From the NCBI RefSeq assembly GCF_003052515.2, contig NZ_QARE02000010.1, forward strand, positions 1 through 64,000: a stretch of 64,000 nt of DNA, read 5' to 3'. Within the stretch, counting starts at the first letter, position 1. Every line of letters begins with the position of its first letter. Source of the DNA: Pseudomonas sp. RIT409. GTDB taxonomy: Bacteria; Pseudomonadota; Gammaproteobacteria; Pseudomonadales; Pseudomonadaceae. The notes beneath the pieces are model-generated. The model searched no databases and had not been told where the DNA came from. It was given only the letters and a program-made list of their open reading frames with translations. The position numbers were made by a program, and so were the translations under genes. Positions 7,569 through 16,755 of the stretch are shown in pieces.

Positions 7569-9536
7569 TCACCACGAATAGGTCAGACGCGCGAATACGC
7601 CTTCGGCGCTGTCATCGCCGAACACCTTCTCCCGGTATTGCACGGAGAAGTCGATATAGGACTGCGGCGCCTTGTGCTTCGTTTCACGGAACCAGTAACG
7701 CATGCCGACCCCTACCCCGGCGCCACCGGCGTTGTCTGACGATGTGCGGGTGCGCCCGTTGGCGTCGACTTCGCTGCGCATCTTCGAATCGTAATCCGCC
7801 GCGAGTACCACATGGGGGAAGACCACCAGGCGCGGGCTGACCCGGTCCAGACGAATGCTGCGCCCCAGTTGCCACTCGCTGTTGAAGTAATTGCGCTTGT
7901 CGCGCAAGTAGCGACCGCCTTCCGCGTAGAACTGCGAAGTCCACCAGCTCGGCACATCAACGCGCAGGTCGGTGCCGATGCTGGAGCCGTAGCCCAGTCG
8001 CACCAGCCAGTCGCCGCTGACCTTGCTGCCCGCCAGCGGAAAGGTGCGCTCGAAGGCCGCCATGACGTTGTATTCGGTGAATGGCTTGAATCGTATACCC
8101 ACCGCGCCCTGCAACGCGTCCAGCCCCTTGTCGTTGCCCCCTTCTTTGTTCCACAAAGTATCGGTGATGCGGCCATAGAGCTCGACGAAACGCGCGTTGC
8201 GATAGCCGTCAGGGCGCCAGAACACTTCAGTGCTGTTCTGCAGACTGTCATTGCTGGTGCTCGGCGCACCACTCAAGCCGTTGCGGGTGCTCGCGCCTCG
8301 GTACGTCGTGGTGTTGGTCACCCCCCATACGCGGGACAGGTCCGATACGGCTCTGCGTGTATCGAAGACCTGTTGATCGGGCATCTGCAAGTCACCGGTT
8401 TTCTGGTAGTCCAACACCCGGGTGAAATAGGCAATGGCCTGGGTATCATCCGGTGCGCGCATGGCGCTGTAAGCGGCGTCTTGTGTCTGTTTAGGACTCA
8501 AGCCCTTGCTGCGGTCGATCCGCTTGAATTCACCCAGCGCGCCGCGATCATCCCCCGCCTGCATCAGGAAATACGCGATCTGCACCTCATCACCCGGCTC
8601 AAGCTCGCCCTTGTCACGCGCCGCCTGCATCCGCGCCAGAGCCTCGCGAGGCTGCCCCAGCGCCGCATACAGCGATGCCTGGTCACGCAGCGGCAAGGTA
8701 CCGACCGCCAGCGCCTGGCTGAAATCCTGCTGCGCGCCGCGTCGATCCCCCAGACGCAGGCGCATCTGACCCCGCTGCGCGAGCAACGGGGCATCATTGC
8801 CGTTCAGGGCCAGGGCTTCGGTAGCGGCAGCACGGGCAGCCGCGTACTGCTGCTGGGCGATCAACGCACTGACCAACAGCCGCCGGTAGGCCATTTCATC
8901 GGGGTATTGGCGCACCACTTCGCGAGCATGACTGACGGCCGCATCGTTATCGCCACGGGCCAGGGCCGCATACCCTTGCGCCGCGAGATCGACGGCTTTC
9001 TGTTCGCGAATCGAGGCCAGCCGTCGCGTCAGCGCAGGCGACTCGCCGAGCGCTGCGATCGCCTCCCGGGTCGCCCGCTCCGCTTCGTCCAAGCGCCGCT
9101 GACGCTGCAGCGCTTCGATCAGCATCATCCGGTAGTCGGCGTTGTTCGGTGCCTCGGCAACTGCCCGGCGCGCGTATTCGACCGCCCGGTCGTAATCGCC
9201 GTGGGCATAGGCCTGCAGGGAACGTTGACCATTACCGAAGCCCTTCTTGTTGCCAGGGTAGCGCTCAGGGTGGTCGCGGCGGTCCTTGTCACGTTCAGCC
9301 AGGCGGATCAGTGTCCGCAATCGGTCGACGTCACTGCGCTGGCGCAAGGCCTCTCTGGCCTTCGCGATCGCCAGGTCGTAGTTCTTTTCGTTGTAGGCGG
9401 CGTAGGCTTGATTGGCGATTTCGTAGGCAGGACCGGTCAGTGCCAGCGGCAGGATCTGTGGCTCGGCGGCTGGCCGAGACTCGGCCTGACACAACGCAGG
9501 CAGGACGCTGAGGCCCAGAATGATCGGAAATCTCAT
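7569..9536 (-). CDS. nfrA: NfrA-like outer-membrane protein (TPR periplasmic part plus beta-barrel)
   Basis: 655 residues. A signal peptide (MRFPIILGLSVLPALCQAES) is followed by tetratricopeptide-like repeats from about residue 30 to 370 (for example YDLAIAKAREAL, YDRAVEYARRAVAEAPNNADYR, NDAAVSHAREVVRQYPDEMAY). The last 250 residues have the amphipathic-strand pattern of an outer-membrane barrel and end in an aromatic residue (VFARLTYSW), resembling the C-terminal domain of the phage N4 adsorption protein NfrA. The same design (periplasmic TPR scaffold feeding a barrel) is used by BcsC and PgaA. The predicted role is the export pore for the polysaccharide made by the adjacent NfrB-like enzyme. 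Its ATG overlaps the nfrB stop by four bases, showing translational coupling. Confidence 0.85.
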   Translation of the reverse strand: MRFPIILGLSVLPALCQAESRPAAEPQILPLALTGPAYEIANQAYAAYNEKNYDLAIAKAREALRQRSDVDRLRTLIRLAERDKDRRDHPERYPGNKKGFGNGQRSLQAYAHGDYDRAVEYARRAVAEAPNNADYRMMLIEALQRQRRLDEAERATREAIAALGESPALTRRLASIREQKAVDLAAQGYAALARGDNDAAVSHAREVVRQYPDEMAYRRLLVSALIAQQQYAAARAAATEALALNGNDAPLLAQRGQMRLRLGDRRGAQQDFSQALAVGTLPLRDQASLYAALGQPREALARMQAARDKGELEPGDEVQIAYFLMQAGDDRGALGEFKRIDRSKGLSPKQTQDAAYSAMRAPDDTQAIAYFTRVLDYQKTGDLQMPDQQVFDTRRAVSDLSRVWGVTNTTTYRGASTRNGLSGAPSTSNDSLQNSTEVFWRPDGYRNARFVELYGRITDTLWNKEGGNDKGLDALQGAVGIRFKPFTEYNVMAAFERTFPLAGSKVSGDWLVRLGYGSSIGTDLRVDVPSWWTSQFYAEGGRYLRDKRNYFNSEWQLGRSIRLDRVSPRLVVFPHVVLAADYDSKMRSEVDANGRTRTSSDNAGGAGVGVGMRYWFRETKHKAPQSYIDFSVQYREKVFGDDSAEGVFARLTYSW

Positions 9537-11653
9537 GAGGGCTGCTCCGTGGCTGCGTCCGGTGAAGAATGGCGATGTTGCTGGGCCGCGGCCTGTTCGA
9601 TGGCTTCGCGGGGCAGCACGCCGAGGTCCACCAGGTAGTCGCCGATACGGCCATGCAGATGCGGTCGATAGCCGAGCATTGCCTGATTGAAAGTCATACG
9701 GTCCAGCAAGCCACGGTCGATGAGCAGTTCACCCAGCAGCGGCGTGGCGGCCGGCAGCGGCTGTCCGGCCACCGCATCCAGGCGACGCAGTTGTTCGACG
9801 ATCTCACTCTCGCGGGCGATCATCTGCACCGGCTGCGCCCCCAGTTGCTCAGTGATCTGTTGCAAACCGTCCGGGCTCAGCGGGCTGGCCACCGCGATTT
9901 CCGGACGGCCATCGCTGTCCGGCGCCAGGGGCACCACACGCCAGCGCAGGCAGAACTCATCCGCCAGCGAGACGTGGGGCTGGACCTTGGCGGCAATGTC
10001 GAACACCCGCGGCAGGTCGTTCTGGAAAGCAATGGCTTCGGCGAGGGTCTCGTCATCGAGCCAGCCGCGGCTGAGCAGGATTCGGCCCAGTGGCATCTGC
10101 CGAGTCTGCTGCTCGTCCAGTGCGCTCTGCAGTTTTTCGTCGTTGATCGCTTGCCAGGAGAGCAACACGCTGCCCAGTTTGCGTGGGGCCTGTGCAATCA
10201 GGTCGGTGGAGGGAAAATCGTGCATGGTCTTGTCCCAGACCAGCTTGCGGTTGAGCAGCTTGCCCACCAGGAACAGGCGCCAGGCCCGGGCAGCGGCCAT
10301 GAAATTGACGAAGTTGCCCACCACCATGCGCGGCAACGACAACAGGCCATGCTGCCAGCCGTAGAGGATAGTGGTGAAGTAGCAGCGATGGGCCATGCGC
10401 CACAGCAGCGCAATGCCGTTGGCCGCCAGCAGGCCGCCGACCCAACCATCGGTGTCGAAGGGCGTCGGGAAACTGGTGTTCCACACCCCGCTGGCGCGCA
10501 ACACAATGAGCGCCAGCAACTGGACGAGGATCACGTAGGCGACGATGTTGACGAACGAGGTGACGACCCCTTTGCGATCGCGAAACAACAGGTAGCGGTT
10601 GGCGAGCGAGCCACTCCAGCCCATCTGTTCCCAGCCTTGCAGGCCGATGCCCAGCGTCCATCGCGCCTTTTGCCGGAACGCTGTGCGGAAGGTGTCAGGA
10701 AAGAACTCACGCACGCACAGTGGCATCTCCAGCGTCGACTCGTAAGGCTCACGAAACCACGACTTGCGCAGCACGCGGTACTGCACCGGGAAACGCACGA
10801 AGATCGCGCTCATGCCGTACCGTGCCAGGCGCGCGCCGACGTCGTAGTCCTCGGTCAAGCTGTCGGTGTTGAACGGCTGGTTATGGGTTTCGTCGGCCAG
10901 CACTTGCAGCGCCCGGCGCGAAAAGCAGGTGCCGACGCCCGCCGATGGCACGCTGTCGCTCAGGCTCTCGCGCACAACAAGGTCCTTGCCATGCCATTCG
11001 GCGAACTCGTCCATGTAGGTGCCCGCGACCCACTCGTACCAATTGCGCTCCAGCGAAACCACCGGCAACTGAATCATGTCCTTGCGCGGCAGCAAGTAGT
11101 TGAACAGGCGCATCTCCAGTGGATGCAGCACGTCCTCGCTGTCGTGCAGGACCACCCCGGCAAACGTCACGCCGTGGGTCTTCTCGTAGAGAAAAATCGC
11201 CTGGATGACCCAGTTCAGGCAGTCCGCCTTGCACGTCGGCCCGGCATGAGGCACTTCGACGCGATGCAGTTGCTTGTAACGCCGACGCATCCGTTCGACT
11301 TCATCGATGGTGCGCTGATCGTTGACGTAAGTGCCGACGAACACCACGTAATGCTGATAGTCCAGCGTCGACACCATGTTCTCGATCATCGGCGCGATGA
11401 CGTCGTACTCCAGCCAGGCGGGTACCATGATCGCCAGCGGCTGTTGGTCGCGAGCCATCAGCTGTTCGGCTGTCAGCGGGCGATAACGCCGCTCGGCAGT
11501 GAACTTGCGGTACAGCCGCCGGGCCCAGTACCACAGGTCGATGAACAGGTCATCGACACTGGAAATCAGAATGATGGTCGCGACGACGAGCGTCGCGACC
11601 TCCAGCGCGCCGTAGTAATGCGCCAGCCAGTAGGGCCAATAAAGCGAGGTCAT
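9533..11653 (-). CDS. nfrB: NfrB-like inner-membrane glycosyltransferase with C-terminal c-di-GMP-binding MshEN domain
   Basis: 706 residues from ATG 11653 (GGGAG five bases upstream; a longer frame to 11743 overlaps the preceding gene). An N-terminal membrane helix (about 12-32) precedes a family 2 glycosyltransferase domain with DSED (171-174), the TEDYD block (267-271) and QKARW (328-332), the QxxRW motif of processive synthases such as BcsA and PgaC. Several hydrophobic segments follow (about 365-455). Residues about 491-544 carry two tandem MshEN motifs (RKLGSVLL... and PLGRILLSRGWLDDETLAEA...) and a further partial pair near the end, a known c-di-GMP-binding module. E. coli NfrB has the same architecture and is a c-di-GMP-activated enzyme of the N4 receptor glycan. 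The likely donor is UDP-ManNAc from the operon's WecB. Confidence 0.88.
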   Translation of the reverse strand: MTSLYWPYWLAHYYGALEVATLVVATIILISSVDDLFIDLWYWARRLYRKFTAERRYRPLTAEQLMARDQQPLAIMVPAWLEYDVIAPMIENMVSTLDYQHYVVFVGTYVNDQRTIDEVERMRRRYKQLHRVEVPHAGPTCKADCLNWVIQAIFLYEKTHGVTFAGVVLHDSEDVLHPLEMRLFNYLLPRKDMIQLPVVSLERNWYEWVAGTYMDEFAEWHGKDLVVRESLSDSVPSAGVGTCFSRRALQVLADETHNQPFNTDSLTEDYDVGARLARYGMSAIFVRFPVQYRVLRKSWFREPYESTLEMPLCVREFFPDTFRTAFRQKARWTLGIGLQGWEQMGWSGSLANRYLLFRDRKGVVTSFVNIVAYVILVQLLALIVLRASGVWNTSFPTPFDTDGWVGGLLAANGIALLWRMAHRCYFTTILYGWQHGLLSLPRMVVGNFVNFMAAARAWRLFLVGKLLNRKLVWDKTMHDFPSTDLIAQAPRKLGSVLLSWQAINDEKLQSALDEQQTRQMPLGRILLSRGWLDDETLAEAIAFQNDLPRVFDIAAKVQPHVSLADEFCLRWRVVPLAPDSDGRPEIAVASPLSPDGLQQITEQLGAQPVQMIARESEIVEQLRRLDAVAGQPLPAATPLLGELLIDRGLLDRMTFNQAMLGYRPHLHGRIGDYLVDLGVLPREAIEQAAAQQHRHSSPDAATEQPS

Positions 11654-11664
11654 CGCAGCTCCCG

Positions 11665-13899
11665 TTATTGACGCTTGCGACGGGCGCGACGGCCTGCCAG
11701 CAGCAACACGAGGAAGCCGATCACCGCGGCAGGAATCAGCCACAGGGCCGACGGCTTCCGCCAGGCATCGAGGCCTTTGGGCTGGTCGTCGTCGATCATC
11801 TGGCTGCCGGTAGGGTCCTTCGCGTCGAAGGTGGTCAGCGGTCCGGTATCGCCCAGGACGGTGACGTTGCCGCGCTCCAGCAGGACCGGCCGCTGGAAAT
11901 CCGGGGCCTGGCCACCCAGCGTGCGATAAACCATGCCGTGCTGGCCGCCCGACTCCACCACCTGCAGCGCCGCCAGATGGTTGAGCGACTTGAGGTCGAG
12001 CAGCGTCTGCTCCTTGTGATGGATCGTCAGGTGGCCCTGTGCGTCGACCTGCAGCGACTCGTCGCTGTCCTTGATCGGCACTTCAAAGGCCAGGAACGAG
12101 CTTTGCGGCGCGATGCCCGTCTGCACGTCGTTGTTTACGCTCAGGGTTGCACGCAACGGTGATACGCCGCTGGCACTGGCAATGCGAATGACTTGCGGCA
12201 GGCTGCTGGCCGGGCGCTCAAGGTAACCCTGCGGGACCACCAACTGCGTACCGGATGCGAAACGGGCGGCCATGCCGGAGAAGTCGCCATCCAGCCCGAT
12301 CTTGTCCAGGGTCACATGGCTGCTCGGCAGGATCGAAACGGGGAACGCCTGCGGGGTTTCACGGCACAGGTCACTGACCGGCTGACGCTGAAACGAGACG
12401 CGCAGGGTGTTTTGCGCCGCCAGGGCATAGCGCGGAATGCGCGCTTCGATCCGCTGCTTCTGGCCATCCGCGACCAACTGGGCGGCACCGATCAGGTAGT
12501 CATTGAGAAACAGACTGGCCACCGGCGCAGTGCCCGATGCACCAGGCGCCGCCGCGACATCGATCGCCGCGCTCACCGGTACACGCCCGTCATACGCCAC
12601 GGTCCCCAGCGGGAAGCTGGCGCTCCAGTCCGATTTCGCCAGCACGTCGACGCTGCCGGGTTTGCCGCCCAGGCGCGTCAACGCCACGCGGCCATCATCG
12701 CTCAGCGGCAGGTTCGCCTCTTCGCCCACTGTCAACTGGCGCGCGCGTGCCAGCTTATTCCACGCCGCGCTGAACAGGCCGATGGCCTGGCCAGCAGCGT
12801 TCTGGTCGATCATCACCAGAGGATGCGCGCCCAATATCGCCAGCCAAACGTTGTCGGTGCCGGTCGTGCTCACGGCGCCGTTCACATGGGTATCTCGCCA
12901 CTGGGCAAATGCCGTGTTCGCCGCTGGATCAATGCCTTGAATCTGATGTTGCAGTGCGTCCAGCGACTCATTCACCGCCTTGAGCAGCGCGGGATCGCTG
13001 ACCGCCAGATCGGCGTTGAAGGCCGGTGTCTGCCCCAACATCAGCAGCGCGCCGATCTGCGCCGAGTCGGCGAGCGTGTGCAACCCTTTGCCGTCCAGCG
13101 CAGCGAATGCCGGGATCTGCTTCAACTCAGGGGGAATGTTCACGCCGCTCAAGTCGATGCTTTCGTTGACCGAAGGAAACGGCACGATGCGCGCCTGCTT
13201 GCCAATGCGCTCCAGCGCCACGCCCAGGCGCCATGCCGCGTCATAACTGGCAGCCGCCAGCGTACCTGGCGCGACCAGGATGCCTGGCTTGCCGGGCAAG
13301 GCATTCCACGCCGCGCCGACATCCTGCAATTGACTGGCGTCGAAGCTGTACTTCAACCGTGTCTGGGGTGCGATACGCAACACGTTGCCGATGGCCCGCT
13401 CGTCCTCACACTGGATGCGGGAAACGATCGACGACCACGCCACACCCAATCGGACCGAGCCGCTCTCTCGCGGCGACTTGTCGACGCCCAAGGCGGCACT
13501 GGCATCGCCCTCACCGGCGTTGAGACCCACCGCACGAACCGGGTAGCCATCCAGGGACAGCAGCAAGGTGTTGCGTCCTTCTTCACCATTGAGATAACTG
13601 GCGTCGAACTGCAGCGTCGCATCGGTCAATGGCACATTGGCCGGCACCGGCAAATACAGCTCGCGGCGGGCGTCGGTCGCATTGAGGATGATCGGCCGAT
13701 CAATGCCAAGGTCCTTCAACTCGATGACCCTGGTTTGCTGCAGGTTGGCGTTTAGACGGCCAATGGCCTGGCTCAGCGCACTGGGCCCACTGGGGGTGGC
13801 GGCAGGGCTGGCGGCGAAGGCCGGGGCGATGAGCAGCAGGCTCATGCCGCAAACCAGGGCGTTCAAGGCCCCAGAGTGTGAGGAAGCGGTAGATGTCAT
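11665..13899 (-). CDS. BcsB-like periplasmic polysaccharide synthase subunit
   Basis: 744 residues. A signal sequence (about 1-29, ending PAFAA) leads into a large periplasmic region with jelly-roll-like strand patterns (RRELYLPVPANVPLTDATLQFDASYLNG, VSFQRQPVSDLC) and closes with a single transmembrane helix at about 717-737 (LWLIPAAVIGFLVLLLAG) followed by a basic tail. This is the layout of BcsB, the membrane-anchored periplasmic partner of cellulose synthase. The gene ends 11 bases before the NfrB-like glycosyltransferase, so it probably guides the nascent glycan from NfrB across the periplasm toward NfrA. E. coli nfrAB lacks such a neighbour as far as I recall, making this a more complete version. 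The BcsB assignment rests on layout and context more than on motifs. Confidence 0.75.
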   Translation of the reverse strand: MTSTASSHSGALNALVCGMSLLLIAPAFAASPAATPSGPSALSQAIGRLNANLQQTRVIELKDLGIDRPIILNATDARRELYLPVPANVPLTDATLQFDASYLNGEEGRNTLLLSLDGYPVRAVGLNAGEGDASAALGVDKSPRESGSVRLGVAWSSIVSRIQCEDERAIGNVLRIAPQTRLKYSFDASQLQDVGAAWNALPGKPGILVAPGTLAAASYDAAWRLGVALERIGKQARIVPFPSVNESIDLSGVNIPPELKQIPAFAALDGKGLHTLADSAQIGALLMLGQTPAFNADLAVSDPALLKAVNESLDALQHQIQGIDPAANTAFAQWRDTHVNGAVSTTGTDNVWLAILGAHPLVMIDQNAAGQAIGLFSAAWNKLARARQLTVGEEANLPLSDDGRVALTRLGGKPGSVDVLAKSDWSASFPLGTVAYDGRVPVSAAIDVAAAPGASGTAPVASLFLNDYLIGAAQLVADGQKQRIEARIPRYALAAQNTLRVSFQRQPVSDLCRETPQAFPVSILPSSHVTLDKIGLDGDFSGMAARFASGTQLVVPQGYLERPASSLPQVIRIASASGVSPLRATLSVNNDVQTGIAPQSSFLAFEVPIKDSDESLQVDAQGHLTIHHKEQTLLDLKSLNHLAALQVVESGGQHGMVYRTLGGQAPDFQRPVLLERGNVTVLGDTGPLTTFDAKDPTGSQMIDDDQPKGLDAWRKPSALWLIPAAVIGFLVLLLAGRRARRKRQ

Positions 13900-13957
13900 T
13901 CAGGCAAATCTCGATCAAGACAAACAATGTGTGGGAAACAGGCGAACGCAAGCTCCG

Positions 13958-13972
13958 GCTGGCGACGCCAGC
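13958..13972. repeat. Short hairpin between wecB and the bcsB-like gene
   Basis: GCTGGCG and CGCCAGC pair perfectly around a single A in the 155-base gap between the two genes. It could stabilise or process the operon mRNA so that the downstream genes are expressed differently from wecB; there is no T run after it. Confidence 0.35.
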
Positions 13973-14054
13973 ACGGCTCGTTCAGGGAGGGTTGTCTCCC
14001 GCGGAAGGTAAGCAGGCGTTGCCGTCAACCGGCACGCCGAATCGGGTGCGCTCG

Positions 14055-15287
14055 CTAATGCAGGCTGGAGGCCGACCGCAGCGGCAAGACCGGGCGTTGC
14101 GCCTCGATCGGTTCGGGCAGCGGATCGGGCGCCTCGACGGTGAACTCGTCCACCGGCCGCCCCATCAGCGCGTCGACGATGCGCGCACACGCCTTGCCGT
14201 CGCCATAGGGGTTGCTGGCCCGAGACGCCATGCGCCACAGCTGATCGTCATCGAGCAGTGCGCAGACACCCTTCTCGATCGTATCCGGATCGGTTCCCAC
14301 CAGGCGCACGGTGCCCGCAGCAACGGCCTCGGGCCGCTCGGTCACGTCGCGCATCACCAGTACCGGTTTGCCCAGTGAAGGCGCTTCTTCCTGTACGCCG
14401 CCGGAATCGGTGAGCACTACGTGTGCCCGTTGCATCAGGCGCACGAAAGACAGGTAATCCAGTGGCTTGATCAGGTGCACGTTCGGCAGGCCGCCCAAAC
14501 GCTCGGTGACCGGGCCCAAGACATTGGGGTTCAAGTGCACGGGGTAGACGATCTGCAGGTCGTCGCGCTTGGCCAGCCTGCGCAGCGCCTCGCAGATGTC
14601 GAGGAAGCCGTCGCCGAAGTTCTCCCGGCGATGGCCTGTAACCAGCAGCAGCTTGCGGCTGGCGTCGATGAAATTGAACTGGCGGTCCAGAGCGACACGC
14701 AGTTGACGGTTCTTGTCGATGCGCTCAGCCGTCATCTTCAATGCGTCGATCACCGTGTTGCCGGTCACGAAGGAGACGCCCTGCAGGCGCTCACCGAGCA
14801 CGTTGCGGCGGGATTCTGCGGTCGGCGTGAACAGGTGGTCAGCAATCAGATCGATGCTGCGGCGGTTCATCTCTTCCGGCCAAGGCTGATGAATGTCGCC
14901 CGTGCGCAAGCCCGCTTCGACATGCGCCACGGGAATGCGCCGATGAAAGGCCGACATCGCGGCCACCATCGCCGACGTCGTGTCGCCGTGCACCAGTACC
15001 TTGTCAGGCTGGACGGCGTCGAGCACTGGGTCGATGGCGGCGTAGAGCGCAGCCGTCAACGTATTCAGGGTTTGACCGGGGGTCATCACTTCCAGCGTGT
15101 AGTCCGCTTTCAGATCGAACATGTCCAATACTTGTTGCAACATGCTCTGGTGCTGACCGGTGATGCATATCTTCGAATCGATGCCCTGCTCGGCCTCCAG
15201 GGCCTTGATCAGGGGTGCCATCTTGATCGCTTCAGGGCGCGTGCCAAAAATCGACAATACCTTGAGTTGCGGATGAGCTCGAGCCAT
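14055..15287 (-). CDS. wecB: UDP-N-acetylglucosamine 2-epimerase (non-hydrolysing)
   Basis: 410 residues with the full set of family blocks: IFGTRPEAIKMAPL at the N-terminus, VLVHGDTTSAM, AHVEAGLRTGD with PWPEEMNRR, VTGNTVIDAL, TGHRRENFG, and LTDSGGVQEEAPSLGKPVLVMRDVTERPEA. It converts UDP-GlcNAc to UDP-ManNAc in the cytoplasm. A strong GGAGG lies seven bases before the ATG. It heads a same-strand run with the BcsB-, NfrB-, NfrA- and YbcH-like genes, and no ECA or O-antigen gene is nearby, so this copy probably supplies UDP-ManNAc to the NfrB-like synthase. The C-terminus is longer than usual by about 30 residues (Pro/Glu-rich). Confidence 0.93.
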   Translation of the reverse strand: MARAHPQLKVLSIFGTRPEAIKMAPLIKALEAEQGIDSKICITGQHQSMLQQVLDMFDLKADYTLEVMTPGQTLNTLTAALYAAIDPVLDAVQPDKVLVHGDTTSAMVAAMSAFHRRIPVAHVEAGLRTGDIHQPWPEEMNRRSIDLIADHLFTPTAESRRNVLGERLQGVSFVTGNTVIDALKMTAERIDKNRQLRVALDRQFNFIDASRKLLLVTGHRRENFGDGFLDICEALRRLAKRDDLQIVYPVHLNPNVLGPVTERLGGLPNVHLIKPLDYLSFVRLMQRAHVVLTDSGGVQEEAPSLGKPVLVMRDVTERPEAVAAGTVRLVGTDPDTIEKGVCALLDDDQLWRMASRASNPYGDGKACARIVDALMGRPVDEFTVEAPDPLPEPIEAQRPVLPLRSASSLH

Positions 15288-15300
15288 TCATATTCCTCCC

Positions 15301-15316
15301 GCGCATGTGCATGCGC
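15301..15316 (-). promoter_or_regulatory. Leader hairpin abutting the wecB ribosome binding site
   Basis: Read on the minus strand, arms GCGCATG and CATGCGC end exactly where the GGGAGG ribosome binding site begins. Such a hairpin can protect the 5' end or modulate initiation at wecB and thereby the operon. Confidence 0.4.
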
Positions 15317-15824
15317 CGCACGGCAGCGTACTTCGCCCCAAGAGGCTGAAGTCGCTCGAAAGTGGTAGTCATGGACGGACGGAAAAGATCGGAGAAAAAC
15401 TCGATGCTCACTTCAATGTGACAACGCGGCTCAGCGTGACGACGCGATAATCCCTAGTGCCCGAAACAGGGAAGATTATTAACAGCATGAAAAACACATT
15501 GCAAAAGATTTAATAACAATTTCAACAACTTTAATACGCATAAAACTTTTGCAAGTTTGCAGAGTCCATCAAAGATTTTGTTGTTTATGCACGCATTGTC
15601 GTTCATCACTTCGGGGGCGCGAAAGTGTGCACCGGTCGACAATTGAATGTAAAGCCTTGAACTTTAAACTTAAGTTCCGGTCATTCCGCGCGTTGTGACG
15701 GGTTATGAATTACCCTAGCAGAGTTTACCCCGTTCGGATCCAAACCGGACAACCGGTCAGGACTTTCTACAACTTTCTGACGCCAACTTAATGGCCCCGC
15801 CCTTTATAGAAGTGCAGGCAGCTC

Positions 15825-15850
15825 ATTCAAGTTGATTCAAGTTGATTCAA
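15825..15850. repeat. 10-base tandem repeat, 2.6 copies
   Basis: The unit ATTCAAGTTG occurs twice in full and then as ATTCAA, directly beyond the 3' end of the dienelactone hydrolase gene. The 10-base period places each copy on the same DNA face, as in some activator sites, but it lies about 540 bases before wecB and may be simple slippage. Confidence 0.6.
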
Positions 15851-15867
15851 TGAAAGCCCAACAGTGT

Positions 15868-16755
15868 TCAAGCCAGGTACTTATTGAACCAGGCGAGCGT
15901 GCGCTCCCATGCCAGTTTCGCGGCCGCCTCGTCATACCGTGGTGTCGAGTCGTTATGGAAGCCATGATTGGCGCCTTTATAGATATGCGCCTCATAGGTT
16001 TTGCCCGCGGCTTTCAGCGCGGCTTCGTAGGCTGGCCAACCATCGGTGATCGGCGTGTCGAGTTCAGCGTAGTGCAGTAACAACGGCGCCTTGATACGCG
16101 CCACGTCTTCGGCCTTGGGCTGGCGACCGTAGAACGGTACCGCAGCCGCAAGTTCCGGGTAGGCCACCGCAGCCGCGTTGGCGACACCCCCGCCGTAGCA
16201 AAAACCGGTGATGCCGACTTTGCCCGTGGCCCCCGGATGCGCCATCAGCCACTCGAGGGCGGCAAAGAAGTCGTTCATCAGCTTTTCCGGGTCGACCTTC
16301 TGTTGCAGTTCGCGCCCTTTATCATCGTTGCCCGGATAACCCCCGACCGACGATAGGCCATCCGGGGCCAAGGCGATGAACCCCGCTTTGGCCACGCGGC
16401 GTGCGACATCTTCGATATAGGGGTTCAGGCCTCGGTTTTCATGCACCACCAACACTGCCGGGATTTTCTCCGTAGCTTTCGCAGGCCACACCAGATAGCC
16501 GCGAACCTGGCCATGGCCCTTGGGTGAGGGATAGGTGATGTATTCCGGCACGATGTCGGGGTCCGTGAAAGGCACCTGCTCGGCCAATGCGTAATCGGGA
16601 CTCAGGGACGCCAGAATCGCCGTGGCCGTCAAGCCACCCAGCGCGAACACCGCTGCGCGGTCCAAGAATTCTCTGCGGTTGATCCTGCCATGCACGTAGA
16701 AGTCATACAGTTCGAGCAACTCAGGGGCGAAATCCTTGGCAGTCAGTCGGGTCAT
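15868..16755 (-). CDS. Dienelactone hydrolase family protein with a Tat signal
   Basis: 295 residues. A twin-arginine signal lies unusually far in (NRREFL at 26-31, followed by the hydrophobic stretch [16 protein letters not shown]), so the enzyme is probably exported folded. The alpha/beta-hydrolase core follows, with the nucleophile Cys186 in GFCYGGG, Asp233 in ELDTPI and His264 in GANHGF, the Cys-His-Asp triad of dienelactone hydrolases. Such proteins hydrolyse lactones or esters; the natural substrate is unknown. GAGGA lies nine bases before the ATG. The upstream neighbour on the same strand is a LysR regulator 200 bases away. Confidence 0.88.
   Translation of the reverse strand: MTRLTAKDFAPELLELYDFYVHGRINRREFLDRAAVFALGGLTATAILASLSPDYALAEQVPFTDPDIVPEYITYPSPKGHGQVRGYLVWPAKATEKIPAVLVVHENRGLNPYIEDVARRVAKAGFIALAPDGLSSVGGYPGNDDKGRELQQKVDPEKLMNDFFAALEWLMAHPGATGKVGITGFCYGGGVANAAAVAYPELAAAVPFYGRQPKAEDVARIKAPLLLHYAELDTPITDGWPAYEAALKAAGKTYEAHIYKGANHGFHNDSTPRYDEAAAKLAWERTLAWFNKYLA

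Larger units (their letters stand above)
15288..15867. other. 580-base AT-rich promoter region of the wecB operon
   Basis: This gap separates the dienelactone hydrolase stop from the wecB start; both genes are on the minus strand. About 15470-15600 is very AT-rich for this genome and is the likely promoter and activator-binding region. It also holds a hairpin next to the wecB ribosome binding site (15301-15316), a weak leucine-rich 50-codon open frame on the minus strand (15454-15606) and a 10-base tandem repeat (15825-15850). Confidence 0.6.

Noticed and set aside
7812..9638. Long plus-strand open frame opposite nfrA
   Set aside because: Antisense shadow of the TPR/barrel gene; no ribosome binding site or domain.
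9569..11671. Long plus-strand open frame of about 700 codons
   Set aside because: It is antisense to the nfrB-like gene, has a shadow composition (rich in His, Gln and Arg), and no family features. High-GC codon bias produces such frames.
12193..13755. 520-codon plus-strand frame inside the bcsB-like gene
   Set aside because: Antisense to a gene with a signal peptide, C-terminal membrane helix and operon context; composition is that of a shadow.
15640..15670. FleQ-type binding site before wecB
   Set aside because: GTCGACAATTGAATG resembles the FleQ consensus only loosely; not enough to claim.
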